Translations under genes and position numbers: made by a program
Part shown: piece by piece, positions 41,376 to 51,388 of the stretch
Layout: every line of letters starts with the position of its first letter
Position numbering within the stretch: the first letter of the stretch is position 1
Notes under the pieces: model-generated
Databases searched by the model: none
What the model was told of the DNA's origin: nothing
What the model saw: only the letters and a program-made list of their open reading frames with translations
Origin: Elusimicrobiales bacterium
GTDB taxonomy: Bacteria; Elusimicrobiota; Elusimicrobia; Elusimicrobiales; UBA9959
Assembly (NCBI GenBank): GCA_031082205.1
Contig: JAVHLJ010000001.1
Location: 110,961 to 174,960 of the forward strand
DNA length: 64,000 nucleotides
Direction of reading: 5' to 3'

Positions 41376-43070
41376 ATGAAGTCTCCCGTACGAATCCTCG
41401 CTTTCTTCGCCGCGCTGCTGGCGCTGCCGCCGCTGCTGCCGGCGGTAAATAATCCGGATATTTTCTGGCATCTGTCGGCCGGGCGCCGCATGGCGGAGAC
41501 CGGCGCGCTGATACGCGCGGATTTCCTGTCGTGGACGATGCCGGGGGAACCGTGGACCAATTTCGAATGGCTGGTGCAGTTCATATATCACCACCTTTTC
41601 TCCGCCGGAGGCTGGACGGCGCTTTTCATCTTCAAGATTTCCCTGCTGGCCGCCTGCCTTTTCCCGCTCTGGCGGATACTGCGCCTCCACGGGAGAGAGG
41701 GGTGGGCGGCGATGACGCTGCCGTTCTTCTCGCTGGCCATGCTGCCGATGGCCGACCTGCGGCCGGATAATTTTTCGATACTGCTTTTCCTTATACTGCT
41801 GTGGAGGCTGGAGGCGCTGCGGCTGTCCGGCGGAACTCCTTCGGCGCGGCAGGCGGCCGCCGGGGCCGTTTTCTTCGCCGCATGGGCCAACCTCCATCCC
41901 GGCTGCCTGTTCGGCCTGGCGCTGACCGGATTCTACGCGGCGGGGGCCTTTATCGAGGGGCGGGGCCGCGGCTGGCGGGGCTGGGCGGGACTTCTTGCGG
42001 CCGGCGCGGCGGCGCTGCTTGTAAATCCCAACGGCTGGGAATTGTACCGCGTGGCCTTCCAGCACCAGGCTGAAATGGGGCTGCTCAAAGCCGAGATAGC
42101 CGAATGGGCCGCGCCGGACATAACGATACCAGCCCAGGCGCCGGGCATCATACTGATGGGCGCGGCGCTGATCGCGATACTCTGGTCCGTGGCCCGGAGG
42201 AGGATGCCGCCGGCCGCGCATATACTGGCTCTCGCCTTCTTCGTCTGGGCCGCGGCCTCTCATTCGCGCAACCTGATGTTCTCCGCCGCGGCGGCCATGG
42301 CTTTCATCCCGCCCCTGCTTCCGGCGGTAAACGCCGGCCTTAAACCCGCCGCCGCGCAGGCCGCGGCAGTGCTGGCGGCCTTCGCCCTGGCCTGGGGGCC
42401 GGCCCGGGCCTCGTTCACCGCGCCGCACGGTTCGGCCTTCTCCTCCCCGCCGACGGGGGCGTTCCTGCGCGCCAACGCCGGGGACCTGTCGCGGCTGAAG
42501 CTCTTCAATACCTGGAACTGGGGGGCCTGGCTGGGGTACGAGGCCGCGCCCGCCGGCTACAAGGTGTTCGCGGACGGGAGATATCTTTTCCACCCGATGC
42601 TGGCGGAGTTCGCCGCCGCGCGCAACGATATCGGGGCCTGGAAAGAGATGACGGAGAAATACGCCTTCGATCTCGCCGTGCTGCCGCCCGGCCCCGGGGG
42701 GGAACTGGAGGAACGGGACCTGAACGGGAAAAAGGTACCGTTCGTCAGGCCGGACCACGCGAAATATTTCCCGCCGGAGGACTGGGCCGTACTTTTCTGG
42801 GACCGCAACCTGGCAGTCTTCGTCCGCCGCACGGCCCCGCCTCCTTTCAGGCTCTCCTCTATGGAACTGCGCTACCTCCGGCCCGGTGAGCTGAATAACG
42901 CCCTGGAACTGGCCCGGGCCGGCCTGGCGCCGCTCCCGGTGCTCAGGGACGAAGCCCGCCGCCTGCTCCTGTTCCAGGCCGATTCCCGGGCCTCCGCGGC
43001 CGGCCCCGTCAGGGCCTGGCTGGACGCCCTGGAAAAAGCCTGCCGGGAGCCCGGCGCCGCCTGCCGATAG
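41376..43070 (+). CDS. Polytopic membrane protein of unknown function, GT-C-like
   Basis: The 564-residue protein has about 10-12 hydrophobic helices in the first 400 residues and a soluble C-terminal part. The early loop NPDIFWHLSAGRRMAETG..., followed by DFLSWTMPGEPWTNFEWL, is a pattern I associate with a large set of unnamed bacterial membrane proteins that resemble GT-C glycosyltransferases (acidic residues in the first loop). Near residue 365 it has RLKLFNTWNWGAWLGY and YKVFADGRY, a usual late motif of the same group. A glycan-related role agrees with the GT4 gene upstream but is not proven. Confidence 0.6.
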   Translation: MKSPVRILAFFAALLALPPLLPAVNNPDIFWHLSAGRRMAETGALIRADFLSWTMPGEPWTNFEWLVQFIYHHLFSAGGWTALFIFKISLLAACLFPLWRILRLHGREGWAAMTLPFFSLAMLPMADLRPDNFSILLFLILLWRLEALRLSGGTPSARQAAAGAVFFAAWANLHPGCLFGLALTGFYAAGAFIEGRGRGWRGWAGLLAAGAAALLVNPNGWELYRVAFQHQAEMGLLKAEIAEWAAPDITIPAQAPGIILMGAALIAILWSVARRRMPPAAHILALAFFVWAAASHSRNLMFSAAAAMAFIPPLLPAVNAGLKPAAAQAAAVLAAFALAWGPARASFTAPHGSAFSSPPTGAFLRANAGDLSRLKLFNTWNWGAWLGYEAAPAGYKVFADGRYLFHPMLAEFAAARNDIGAWKEMTEKYAFDLAVLPPGPGGELEERDLNGKKVPFVRPDHAKYFPPEDWAVLFWDRNLAVFVRRTAPPPFRLSSMELRYLRPGELNNALELARAGLAPLPVLRDEARRLLLFQADSRASAAGPVRAWLDALEKACREPGAACR

Positions 43071-43085
43071 GCCGCCGCTGCCGGG

Positions 43086-43114
43086 TTGCCTAACCTCCTC
43101 TTATTTTTTATACT
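43086..43114 (+). promoter_or_regulatory. Promoter of the 2-oxoacid:ferredoxin oxidoreductase operon
   Basis: A -35 TTGCCT (43086-43091), a 17 bp spacer and a -10 TATACT (43109-43114) form a good sigma-70-type promoter. The start site would be near 43121, leaving a leader of about 112 bases. Confidence 0.7.
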
Positions 43115-43120
43115 AACTAT

Positions 43121-43232
43121 GTAGTCTGAAAAGGCTTTCAGGCGCCGCAGGGCGACACAGGAACGGACCTGAGTACGCGCCCGCCCCCGGATCACCGCGC
43201 TGCACGCTCTCCAAGCCACACCGGAGGAAAAC
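43121..43232 (+). other. Possible structured leader of the vor operon
   Basis: The leader contains CAGG-AACGGA-CCTG (43159-43172) enclosed by GC-rich segments able to pair (GGGCG upstream with CGCGCCCGCC downstream). The length exceeds what a ribosome-binding site needs. I do not recognise a known riboswitch in it. The ribosome-binding site GGAGG lies seven bases before the ferredoxin ATG. Confidence 0.4.
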
Positions 43233-43436
43233 ATGCCCAAAATGGAAGTAGACGTTGACAGGTGCAAAGGCTGCTACCTTTGCATACAGGTATGTCCCAA
43301 AAAGTGCATCGAGAAGTCCGATAAATTCTCCAAGTCAGGGTATTACCCGGCCAAGGACTCCAAGGAAGGCTGCTGCATAGCCTGCCAGAGCTGCGCCAGG
43401 ATCTGCCCGGACCTGGCCATCAGGGTCTACAAATAA
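43233..43436 (+). CDS. vorD: 2-oxoacid:ferredoxin oxidoreductase, ferredoxin (delta) subunit
   Basis: The 67-residue ferredoxin holds two [4Fe-4S] motifs, CKGCYLCIQVC and CIACQSCARIC, followed by PDLAI. It is the small electron-transfer subunit of four-subunit 2-oxoacid:ferredoxin oxidoreductases. The three larger subunits follow in order after 10 bp, so the identification rests on both motif and context. It passes electrons from the thiamine-diphosphate subunit to free ferredoxin. Confidence 0.92.
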   Translation: MPKMEVDVDRCKGCYLCIQVCPKKCIEKSDKFSKSGYYPAKDSKEGCCIACQSCARICPDLAIRVYK

Positions 43437-43446
43437 GGAGACTGAC

Positions 43447-44518
43447 ATGGCTGAAAAGAAATTGATGAAAGGCAACGAGGCGCTGGCCGAAGGCGCGATA
43501 CGCGCCGGCTGCCGCTTCTTCGCCGGCTATCCCATAACCCCGCAGAACGAGATCCCCGAGTACATGTCCTGGCGCCTGCCGCAGGTCGGGGGGGCGTTCG
43601 TGCAGGCGGAGAGCGAAGTCTCCGCCATAAACATGATCTACGGCGCCGGCGCCACCGGCGTGCGCTGCATGACCTCCTCGTCGAGCCCGGGCATAAGCCT
43701 CAAGCAGGAGGGCATCTCCTACTGCGCGGGCGCGGACCTGCCGGTCTTCATCGGCAATATCATGCGCGGCGGCCCGGGCCTGGGCAACATAGCCGGCGCC
43801 CAGGGCGACTACTGGCAGGCCACCCGCGGCGGCGGCCACGGCGACTACCGCACTTTCGTCATGGCCCCCAACTGCGTGACCGAGCTGGCCAATTTCCCGC
43901 ACAAGTGCTTCGAGGTCTCGTTCAAGTACCGCGTCCCCTCCATGGTCCTGGCGGACGGCCTGCTGGGCCAGATGATGGAGCCCGTCGAGTTCAACCATCC
44001 GGAGATAGACCCCAAGACGCTCCCCGAGCCGGACTGGGCGCTGGGCGTGGCCAGGGGCCGCGGCAAGCGCATCGTGAAGTCCTACGACCTGAAGGAAGGC
44101 GGCGTCGAGAAGATGGTCAACGAGCGCGTCAAGCGCTACAGGCAGATAGAGGCCTCCGAAGTGATGTACGAGGAGAAGATGCTGGAGGACGCCGAGGTCG
44201 CGCTTGTGGCCTACGGCATCTCAGCCCGCGTCAGCGTGGCCGCGATGAAGATGGCCCGCGAGAAGGGCCTCAAGGTCGGCCTCTTCCGCCCGATCACGCT
44301 CTGGCCCTTCCCCAAGGCGCGCCTCGTCGAGCTCTCGGCCAGGGTCAAGAGCTTCGTCGTCGTGGAGATGAGCCTGGGCCAGATGGTGGAGGACGTGCTG
44401 CTCGCCCTCAACGGCCGCGCGCCGGTCCACCTCTACGCCAAACCCGGCGCCTCCCTCATAACGGCCGAGGAAGTCTGCGCCGCGCTGGAAAAGATCATGA
44501 AGAAGGGGGCCAAAGAAT

Positions 44519-44535
<17 letters not shown>
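43447..44535 (+). CDS. vorB: 2-oxoacid:ferredoxin oxidoreductase alpha subunit, VorB type
   Basis: The 362-residue subunit begins LMKGNEALAEGAIRAGC, followed by FFAGYPITPQNEIPEYM, and has MTSSSSPGISL, the pattern of VorB/KorA proteins. The enzyme oxidises 2-oxoacids (2-oxoisovalerate and related acids, or 2-oxoglutarate) to acyl-CoA and CO2, reducing ferredoxin. Which acid is used cannot be settled from sequence; I favour branched-chain acids from amino-acid fermentation. It overlaps the beta subunit gene by 17 bp. Confidence 0.9.
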
Positions 44536-45277
<742 letters not shown>

Positions 45278-45287
45278 GGAGGCCGGA

Positions 45288-45827
45288 ATGTACCAGGGAA
45301 TAAGGATATCGGGTTTCGGCGGACAGGGCGTCATCTCGGCCGGCGTGCTGCTGGCGCAGGCCGGCATGATGGACGGCAAGGAAGTCAGCTTCTTCCCGGC
45401 CTACGGCGCGGAAATGCGCGGCGGCACGGCCAACTGCTCGGTGGTGGTGGCCTCCGACGAGGTGACCACGCCCATAGTGTCGGCCCCGGACACGGCCATA
45501 GTGCTCAACGAGCCCTCGCTGGCCAAGTTCGAGCCGATGGTCAGGCCCGGCGGGCTGCTGATACTCAACACCTCGCTTATAAACTCCAGGCCGACGCGCA
45601 AGGACATAAAGGTCCTGGAAGTGCCCTGCAACGCGATAGCCGCCGAGCTGGGCAACGGCAAGGTCATGAACATGGTGGCGCTGGGCGCCTTCGCGGCGGC
45701 CACGGGCGCCATAAGCGTGGACGCGATAGCCAGGGCGCTGCCCAAGGTCTACAAGAAGCTGAAGCCCGAAGTGATCGAACTCAACGTAAAGGCGCTCAAA
45801 AAGGGCGCCGAGTTCAAGCTGAACTGA
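45288..45827 (+). CDS. 2-oxoacid:ferredoxin oxidoreductase gamma subunit
   Basis: The 179-residue protein has the family start RISGFGGQGVISAGVLLAQAG and the YGAEMRGGTANCSVVV motif of gamma (KorC/VorC) subunits. It completes the delta-alpha-beta-gamma operon, which ends in a strong terminator about 20 bp later. Reduced ferredoxin from this complex is a natural partner for the bifurcating hydrogenase in the same window. Confidence 0.93.
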   Translation: MYQGIRISGFGGQGVISAGVLLAQAGMMDGKEVSFFPAYGAEMRGGTANCSVVVASDEVTTPIVSAPDTAIVLNEPSLAKFEPMVRPGGLLILNTSLINSRPTRKDIKVLEVPCNAIAAELGNGKVMNMVALGAFAAATGAISVDAIARALPKVYKKLKPEVIELNVKALKKGAEFKLN

Positions 45828-45840
45828 CGGCGTCGGAACA

Positions 45841-45874
45841 AAAAAAGGGCCCGGGAACGCCCGGGCCTTTTTTT
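45841..45874 (+). terminator. Intrinsic terminator of the vor operon
   Basis: GGCCCGGG (45848-45855) pairs with CCCGGGCC (45860-45867) around AACG, flanked by an A-run before and seven T residues after. The A-run could make it bidirectional. The next gene begins only six bases after the T-run. Confidence 0.93.
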
Positions 45875-45879
45875 ATGAC

Positions 45880-47658
45880 ATGCACCCCGATATAGGCGAC
45901 GAAGAGCATAATCCTAAGGAAAGGATAAACTACAGGGCGGCCTTCCGGCTCCTGGCGGGCCTCATCGCGCCCCGGAAGAGGCCGTTCGCCGTCGCTTTCG
46001 GCTGGATGACCGCCGCCACCCTGACCAGCCTCGCCATCCCCATGATCGCCAAGTACGTCATCGACACGGCGATCCCCGGCAAGGACCCCCGCGCCCTGCT
46101 CGCGGCCACCGGCGTCTACCTGCTGACGACCCTGGCCTTCCTCTATTTCAATTACCGGCAGGTCGTGCAGCTGGCCAGGGCGGGCCAGGACCTCATCGTG
46201 GAGCTCAAGGAAAGGCTGCTCTCCCACATGCTCTCGCTGGACCTGGAGTTCTACTCCTCCCAGCCCGTCGGGCGCCTGACGGCGCGGGTGCAGTCCGACA
46301 CCAGCACGCTCTACGCCCTCTTCACCAACACGGTCATCACCATCGTCAACGACGCGATGATGTTCGTCATCGTCTTCGCGGTCATGTCCTTCTACAACCT
46401 CGAGCTTACGCTGATGCTGCTGCCGGTGTTCCCGGTGCTGCTGCTGTTCGGCTGGATCTTCGTGCGCGTAACCTCGCCGATGTTCGTGCGGGTGCGCAAG
46501 ATCGCCGCCGAAGTGCCCGGCTTCCTCACCGAGCAGCTCAACGGCATAGGGGTGCTGCAGGCCTTCGGCCGCGAGGAGGACACCTCGGCCAAGATGGAGG
46601 AGCTCAACCAGCGCAAGTTCAGGGCCGAAATAGGGGTCGAGATCTACACCGTCCTCTTCTTCCTCAGCATCGTCTTCCTGCACCCCGCCGCCACCGCGGC
46701 CGTCTTCGGTTTCGGCGGCGCCATGGCGATGAAGGGGGAGATGACCGTCGGCGTCATCGTCATGTTCGTCCTCTACCTGGGCTACCTATTCGAGCCCATC
46801 TTCCGCTTCTCGGAGCACCTGAGCGTCATACAGCGCTCTTTCTCGGCCGGCCACCGCATCTCCAGGATACTGGCGCTCAGGCCCGCCCTGACCGAGCCCG
46901 CGGAGCCGCGCTTCCTCTCCTGCGTGCGCGACGCCATAGAGTTCAGGAAGGTCTGGATGCGCTACAACGAGGGGTCGGACTGGGTGCTCAAGGACGTCTC
47001 GTTCAGCCTGCCGCGGGGGAAAAGCCTGGCCATACTGGGCGAGACCGGCGGGGGCAAGACCACCGTCACCAGCCTCCTCTTCCGCTTCTACGACTTCCAG
47101 AAAGGGCACATCGAGATAGACGGCACCGACATACGCAGGCTCAGCCTGGGCTCGCTGCGCTCCGCCATCGGCCTGGTGCAGCAGGACATCTACCTCTTCC
47201 CCGGCACGGTGATGCAGAACCTCAAGCTGATGGACGACTCGATACCCGACGAGCGGGTGCACGACGCCATCCGGCTCATGGGGCTGGACGCTTTCTTCAA
47301 AAAGCACCCGCTGGACAAGAAAGTGCTCGAGAAGGGAGCGAACCTTTCGATCGGCGAGAAGCAGGTCATCTCGCTGGCCCGCGCGATGGTCCTGGACCAG
47401 GAGGTGCTTGTCCTCGACGAGGCCACCTCCAACATGGACCCGCACACCGAGCGCCTGATCACGAACGCCATAAAGAGCCTCCTGAAGCACAAGACCGTGA
47501 TAATAATCGCCCACAGGCTTTCCACGGTGCGCAACGCCGACCGGGTCATGATGATCTCGGGCGGGGAAGTGAAGGAGCTCGGCACGCACGACGAACTGCT
47601 GGCCCGCGGCGGTCTCTACGCCAAGTATTACAGGCTGCAGTTCGGGGAGGGGGAATGA
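45880..47658 (+). CDS. ABC exporter half-transporter with degenerate signature motif
   Basis: The 592-residue protein fuses a six-helix exporter membrane domain (about 30-330) to an ATPase domain. The ATPase has Walker A GETGGGKTTV, Walker B VLVLDEATSNMD with an intact catalytic Glu, and signature LSIGE in place of LSGGQ. The next gene encodes the partner with the opposite defects, so the two form a heterodimer. The ATG is six bases after a terminator T-run with no ribosome-binding site, so expression may depend on read-through or an unseen promoter. Substrate unknown (drugs, lipids or peptides). Confidence 0.9.
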   Translation: MHPDIGDEEHNPKERINYRAAFRLLAGLIAPRKRPFAVAFGWMTAATLTSLAIPMIAKYVIDTAIPGKDPRALLAATGVYLLTTLAFLYFNYRQVVQLARAGQDLIVELKERLLSHMLSLDLEFYSSQPVGRLTARVQSDTSTLYALFTNTVITIVNDAMMFVIVFAVMSFYNLELTLMLLPVFPVLLLFGWIFVRVTSPMFVRVRKIAAEVPGFLTEQLNGIGVLQAFGREEDTSAKMEELNQRKFRAEIGVEIYTVLFFLSIVFLHPAATAAVFGFGGAMAMKGEMTVGVIVMFVLYLGYLFEPIFRFSEHLSVIQRSFSAGHRISRILALRPALTEPAEPRFLSCVRDAIEFRKVWMRYNEGSDWVLKDVSFSLPRGKSLAILGETGGGKTTVTSLLFRFYDFQKGHIEIDGTDIRRLSLGSLRSAIGLVQQDIYLFPGTVMQNLKLMDDSIPDERVHDAIRLMGLDAFFKKHPLDKKVLEKGANLSIGEKQVISLARAMVLDQEVLVLDEATSNMDPHTERLITNAIKSLLKHKTVIIIAHRLSTVRNADRVMMISGGEVKELGTHDELLARGGLYAKYYRLQFGEGE

Positions 47659-49436
47659 TACAGACCCTCCGCTGGCTGCTGCCTTACTGGCGCGAACACG
47701 CGGTCCGCATGACCGTGATAGTGGTCTTCGGCATGATGAGCGCCGTCCTGCACACGGTCAACCCGGTCCTTATCAAGAACATCGTCAACGGCCTGGGCGC
47801 CAACCTCAACCCCGAATACCTGCGCCACAACGTCACCATGATACTGGCGGTAGGGCTCGGCCTCTTCCTGGTCAACCTGGTGGCCCAGCGCAACCGGGCC
47901 TGGATGAACGCCCGCCTGGAGTGGGAGATACGCCGCAAGGCCTTCGACCATGTCATACGGATGGACCGCAACTTCTTCCACCGCTTCACCACGGGCGACC
48001 TGGTGGCCCGCCTTTCCGACGACATTTCGGAGAAGATCTCCTGGTTCTCCTGCTCGGGCGTCTTCCGCTTCATACAGGCCTGCTTCACGCTGACGGCGGC
48101 CGTCGGGATGATGCTCTACCTTAACCCGACGCTCTCCGCCTTCGTCCTGCTGCCGCTGCCGCTGGTCCTGATGACCTCCATACGCACGGGGCGGCTGCTC
48201 AGCGGCAAGTACAAGGAGCTGCAGGAATCCATAACCAACCTCTTCGACTTCCTCGAGACCTGCTTCACCGGCATACGGGTCATAAAGGCCAACGCCAAGG
48301 AGAGCTCGCAGACCGGCTTCTTCCGGAGCCGCACCGCGGCCCAGCGCGAAGGCGAAATAGCCACCGCGCGGCTGCAGGTGATACTGTCCTATTTCTGGCA
48401 CGAGGCGGGGTTCCTGTCCATCGCCCTGCTCTACGCCGCCGGCGGCCTGCTGGTGATAAACGGGAGCGCCACCCTCGGCGAGCTGATAGCCTTCCAGTTC
48501 TACGCCAACATGGTGGTGCACCCGCTGATGGACATAAGCCAGTTCGTGGTGGCCGGCAACCGCGCCGGCGTCTCCATCAAGCGCGTCGACGAACTGCTCA
48601 AGTCCCGCTCTTCGCTCAAGTCGGGCCTCGGCGACATGACCACCCCCGACCGGATCACCTCGATGGAATTCCGCGGCGCCGGCCTCAAGAACCCGAAAGG
48701 CGACGGCATGCTGGTGCGCGGCATAACCTTCCGGGCCGAGCGGGGCCAGCGCGTCGCGGTCGTCGGGAAGATCGGCAGCGGCAAGTCCACCCTGCTGGCG
48801 CTGGCCCTGCGCCTCAGCGAGCACGACGAGGGGGAGATGCTGGTCAACGGCGCGGACATACGGCAATGGAACCTGCGCGTCTTCCGCGAGCGCGTGGGAT
48901 ATACGGCGCAGGAGGCCGCCATCTTCACCGGCACGCTGCGCGACAACATACTGATGGACCGCAGGTTCGGCGTCACGGAGGAGATGCTGGACAGGGCGCT
49001 GGAGACTTCCCAGTTAAAGAACGAACTCAGGAAATTCCCCAAGGGACTGGACACCGTCGTAGGAACGCGCGGCTTCGCCCTCTCGGGCGGCCAGAAGCAG
49101 CGCGTGGCCATAGCCCGGGCCCTGCTCATAGCCCCGGACGTGCTGCTGCTCGACGACGCGACCAGCGCGATGGACGCGCAGACCGAATACCAGTTCTGGA
49201 AGGCGTTCCGCAGGGAGCACCCCGACGCGCTGTGCCTGGCGGTGACGCACAGGGCGAGGACCATAGAGACCTCGGACCATATCCTTACGCTGGACGGCGG
49301 CAGGATAGCGGAGCAGGGGACACACGCCGAACTGATGGCGCTGGGCGGGCTGTACAGGCAGATCTACGAGCGGGAGAAGCTGCGCGGCGAGCTGGGGGCG
49401 GACAAGGGGGACGAACATGACGGGCAGCAGGCCTGA
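47655..49436 (+). CDS. ABC exporter half-transporter with degenerate Walker B
   Basis: This 593-residue partner of the previous protein has the same layout. Its Walker A is GKIGSGKSTL and the signature LSGGQKQR is intact, but Walker B reads VLLLDDATS, with Asp where the catalytic Glu should be. Combined with the partner's LSIGE signature, one ATP site of the dimer is consensus and the other is degenerate at both sides, as in characterised heterodimeric exporters such as TM287/288. It overlaps the previous gene by 4 bp and the next by 20 bp. Confidence 0.92.
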   Translation: MIQTLRWLLPYWREHAVRMTVIVVFGMMSAVLHTVNPVLIKNIVNGLGANLNPEYLRHNVTMILAVGLGLFLVNLVAQRNRAWMNARLEWEIRRKAFDHVIRMDRNFFHRFTTGDLVARLSDDISEKISWFSCSGVFRFIQACFTLTAAVGMMLYLNPTLSAFVLLPLPLVLMTSIRTGRLLSGKYKELQESITNLFDFLETCFTGIRVIKANAKESSQTGFFRSRTAAQREGEIATARLQVILSYFWHEAGFLSIALLYAAGGLLVINGSATLGELIAFQFYANMVVHPLMDISQFVVAGNRAGVSIKRVDELLKSRSSLKSGLGDMTTPDRITSMEFRGAGLKNPKGDGMLVRGITFRAERGQRVAVVGKIGSGKSTLLALALRLSEHDEGEMLVNGADIRQWNLRVFRERVGYTAQEAAIFTGTLRDNILMDRRFGVTEEMLDRALETSQLKNELRKFPKGLDTVVGTRGFALSGGQKQRVAIARALLIAPDVLLLDDATSAMDAQTEYQFWKAFRREHPDALCLAVTHRARTIETSDHILTLDGGRIAEQGTHAELMALGGLYRQIYEREKLRGELGADKGDEHDGQQA

Positions 49437-50364
49437 GGACGGCAGGGCGGACCTCTGCGACGCGGCGGTGCGGCTGGGGCTTTACGCCAATATCTTCCTG
49501 GCGCTGCTCAAGACCGTCACCGGCATAGTGGGACACAGCTCCGGCCTTCTCGCCGACGGCATCAATTCCACCTCCGACGTCGTTTATTACGTGGCCGTAA
49601 TGGTCTTCATGCGGCTGGCGCGCAAGCCGCCGGACGAGGAACATCCGTACGGCCACAGCCAGTTCGAGACCATCGGCGCGCTGGTGGTGGGAGCCTTCGT
49701 CCTGACCACGGGCGTGGCCATCTTCTGGGATTCGATCAACAAGGGCTATGACCTTTACGCGCGCGGCGGCGCCGCCGCCGAGGTCCGCGCTTTCACGCTC
49801 TGGGCGGCCGCGGCCACGGTGGCGCTCAAGATCTGGCTGGCCGCCCGGACGCGGGCCATCGGCAGGGCTACCGGCAATCCCGCCGTGAGCGCCCTGGCCG
49901 CCGACCATGTAAACGATATCATGGCCGCCACGGCGGCCGGCGTCGGCATAGTCTTCGCCCGGGCGGGCCACGCCTGGGTGGACCCGCTGGCCGGGGCCGT
50001 AGTGGCCCTTTTCATACTCAGGACCGGCTTCGGGATACTGAAGGACTCCTCGCTCGAGCTGATGGACGCGGTGCCGGGCGGCGAACTGAACGGGCGGATA
50101 CGGGACGCGCTTTCCGCCGTCGGCGGCGTAGCCGCCGTGGAGGAGATAGCGGCGCACCGTTTCGGACCCTACTACATGATAAACGCCACCGTCTGCGTTG
50201 ACGGGGGGATAACCGTCGCCGAGGGCGACGCCATCGCCACCGCCGCCGAGCGGGCCGTCATCGAGAAGTTCGATTTCGTCAAGAAGATATACATCCACTA
50301 CCATCCCGCCGGGGAGGCCTGCGGCCCCCGGCGCGCCGCTCGGCGGCGGTTCCGCGGCCGATGA
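49417..50364 (+). CDS. Cation diffusion facilitator (CDF) metal exporter
   Basis: The 315-residue protein has about six helices and the CDF signatures: HSSGLLADGINSTSDVV for the intramembrane metal site and HPYGHSQFE in the loop. The usual His of the ADAxHSxxD site is Asn here, a change often linked to Mn2+ or Fe2+ rather than Zn2+. The C-terminal cytoplasmic domain is present (residues about 215-300). It overlaps the ABC gene by 20 bp and the next gene by 4 bp. The metal is not certain. Confidence 0.88.
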   Translation: MTGSRPEDGRADLCDAAVRLGLYANIFLALLKTVTGIVGHSSGLLADGINSTSDVVYYVAVMVFMRLARKPPDEEHPYGHSQFETIGALVVGAFVLTTGVAIFWDSINKGYDLYARGGAAAEVRAFTLWAAAATVALKIWLAARTRAIGRATGNPAVSALAADHVNDIMAATAAGVGIVFARAGHAWVDPLAGAVVALFILRTGFGILKDSSLELMDAVPGGELNGRIRDALSAVGGVAAVEEIAAHRFGPYYMINATVCVDGGITVAEGDAIATAAERAVIEKFDFVKKIYIHYHPAGEACGPRRAARRRFRGR

Positions 50365-51377
50365 ACCCGGCTGACTTCGCCCGGCTCCTGTCCCGGGCCC
50401 TCGAAGCCCGCGGGCCTCTCCTGGAGAAGCTCCGGGCCGAGGGCACCGACTGTTACCGCCTCTTCCACGGCATCGCCGAGGGCCTGACGGGCCTGACCGT
50501 GGACCGCTACGGGCCGCTGCTGCTGGCGCAGACCTTCCGCGACCCGCTTTCCACTTCGGACGCCGCCGCGCTGGAGGCGGCTCTGAATGCGGCCATTCCC
50601 GGGGACTTCCATTTCGCCTACAATCACCGCGGCAAGAGGCCGGGGGAATCCTTCGACAAGTGGCATCGCCCCGAGCCGAACGCCCTCGGCGAGTTCACCT
50701 GCTCCGAAGGGGGGGTGAAATATCTCATAAGGGCCAGGCACCGCGGCATAGACCCCTGGCTCTTCCTCGACCTGCGTCCCGGCAGGCGGCTCCTCCGCGC
50801 CGCGGCCCAGGGCCGCAGCGTGCTGAACCTCTTCGCTTACACCTGCGGGGCCGGCGTCTGCGCCGCCGCCGGCGGGGCGGCGGAGGTCTGGAACGTGGAT
50901 TTCGCCGGCTCCAGTCTCGAGGTGGGCGGGCGCAACGCGGCTCTCAACGGGATACCGCCGGAAAAATTCAGGACGATAAAAGAGGATTGCCTCACGGTGG
51001 TCCGCCAGCTGGCGGGACTGGACGTCAGGGGCCGGTTCGGCAAAAAACGCAGCTATTTGAGGATAGAACCCCGGCGGTTCGGACTGGTCTTCCTGGACCC
51101 GCCGGCCTGGGCCAAGGGACCGCTGGCCGCCGTGGACATAGTCAGGGATTACCCCGCCCTTTTCAAGCCGGCCCTGCTCGCCCTGGAACCCGGCGGCCGC
51201 ATAATAGCCACCAACCACGCCGCCGGAGTGTCCTGGGAGGACTGGGAGGCGGCATTGCGCCGCTGCGCAGACAAGGCCGGGCGCCCGCTGAAGAGCCTGG
51301 AGAGAACCGAGCCCGACGGGGATTTTCCTTCCTTCGACGGGCGGCCTCCGCTCAAGATCGCCGTCTGCGGAATATAG
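50361..51377 (+). CDS. Class I SAM-dependent methyltransferase, RlmI/RlmK-like
   Basis: The 338-residue protein has an N-terminal region with GLTGLTVDRYGPLLLAQ. A Rossmann methyltransferase follows, with SAM loop LNLFAYTCGAGV and the catalytic-region motif LVFLDPPAWAKG (DPP). This order is that of the RlmI/RlmK rRNA 5-methylcytosine group, although the PUA domain seems absent or shortened. rRNA or another RNA is the likely target. It overlaps the CDF gene by 4 bp and ends 11 bp from the convergent carrier gene. Confidence 0.8.
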   Translation: MNPADFARLLSRALEARGPLLEKLRAEGTDCYRLFHGIAEGLTGLTVDRYGPLLLAQTFRDPLSTSDAAALEAALNAAIPGDFHFAYNHRGKRPGESFDKWHRPEPNALGEFTCSEGGVKYLIRARHRGIDPWLFLDLRPGRRLLRAAAQGRSVLNLFAYTCGAGVCAAAGGAAEVWNVDFAGSSLEVGGRNAALNGIPPEKFRTIKEDCLTVVRQLAGLDVRGRFGKKRSYLRIEPRRFGLVFLDPPAWAKGPLAAVDIVRDYPALFKPALLALEPGGRIIATNHAAGVSWEDWEAALRRCADKAGRPLKSLERTEPDGDFPSFDGRPPLKIAVCGI

Positions 51378-51388
51378 GGACGGCCCGC

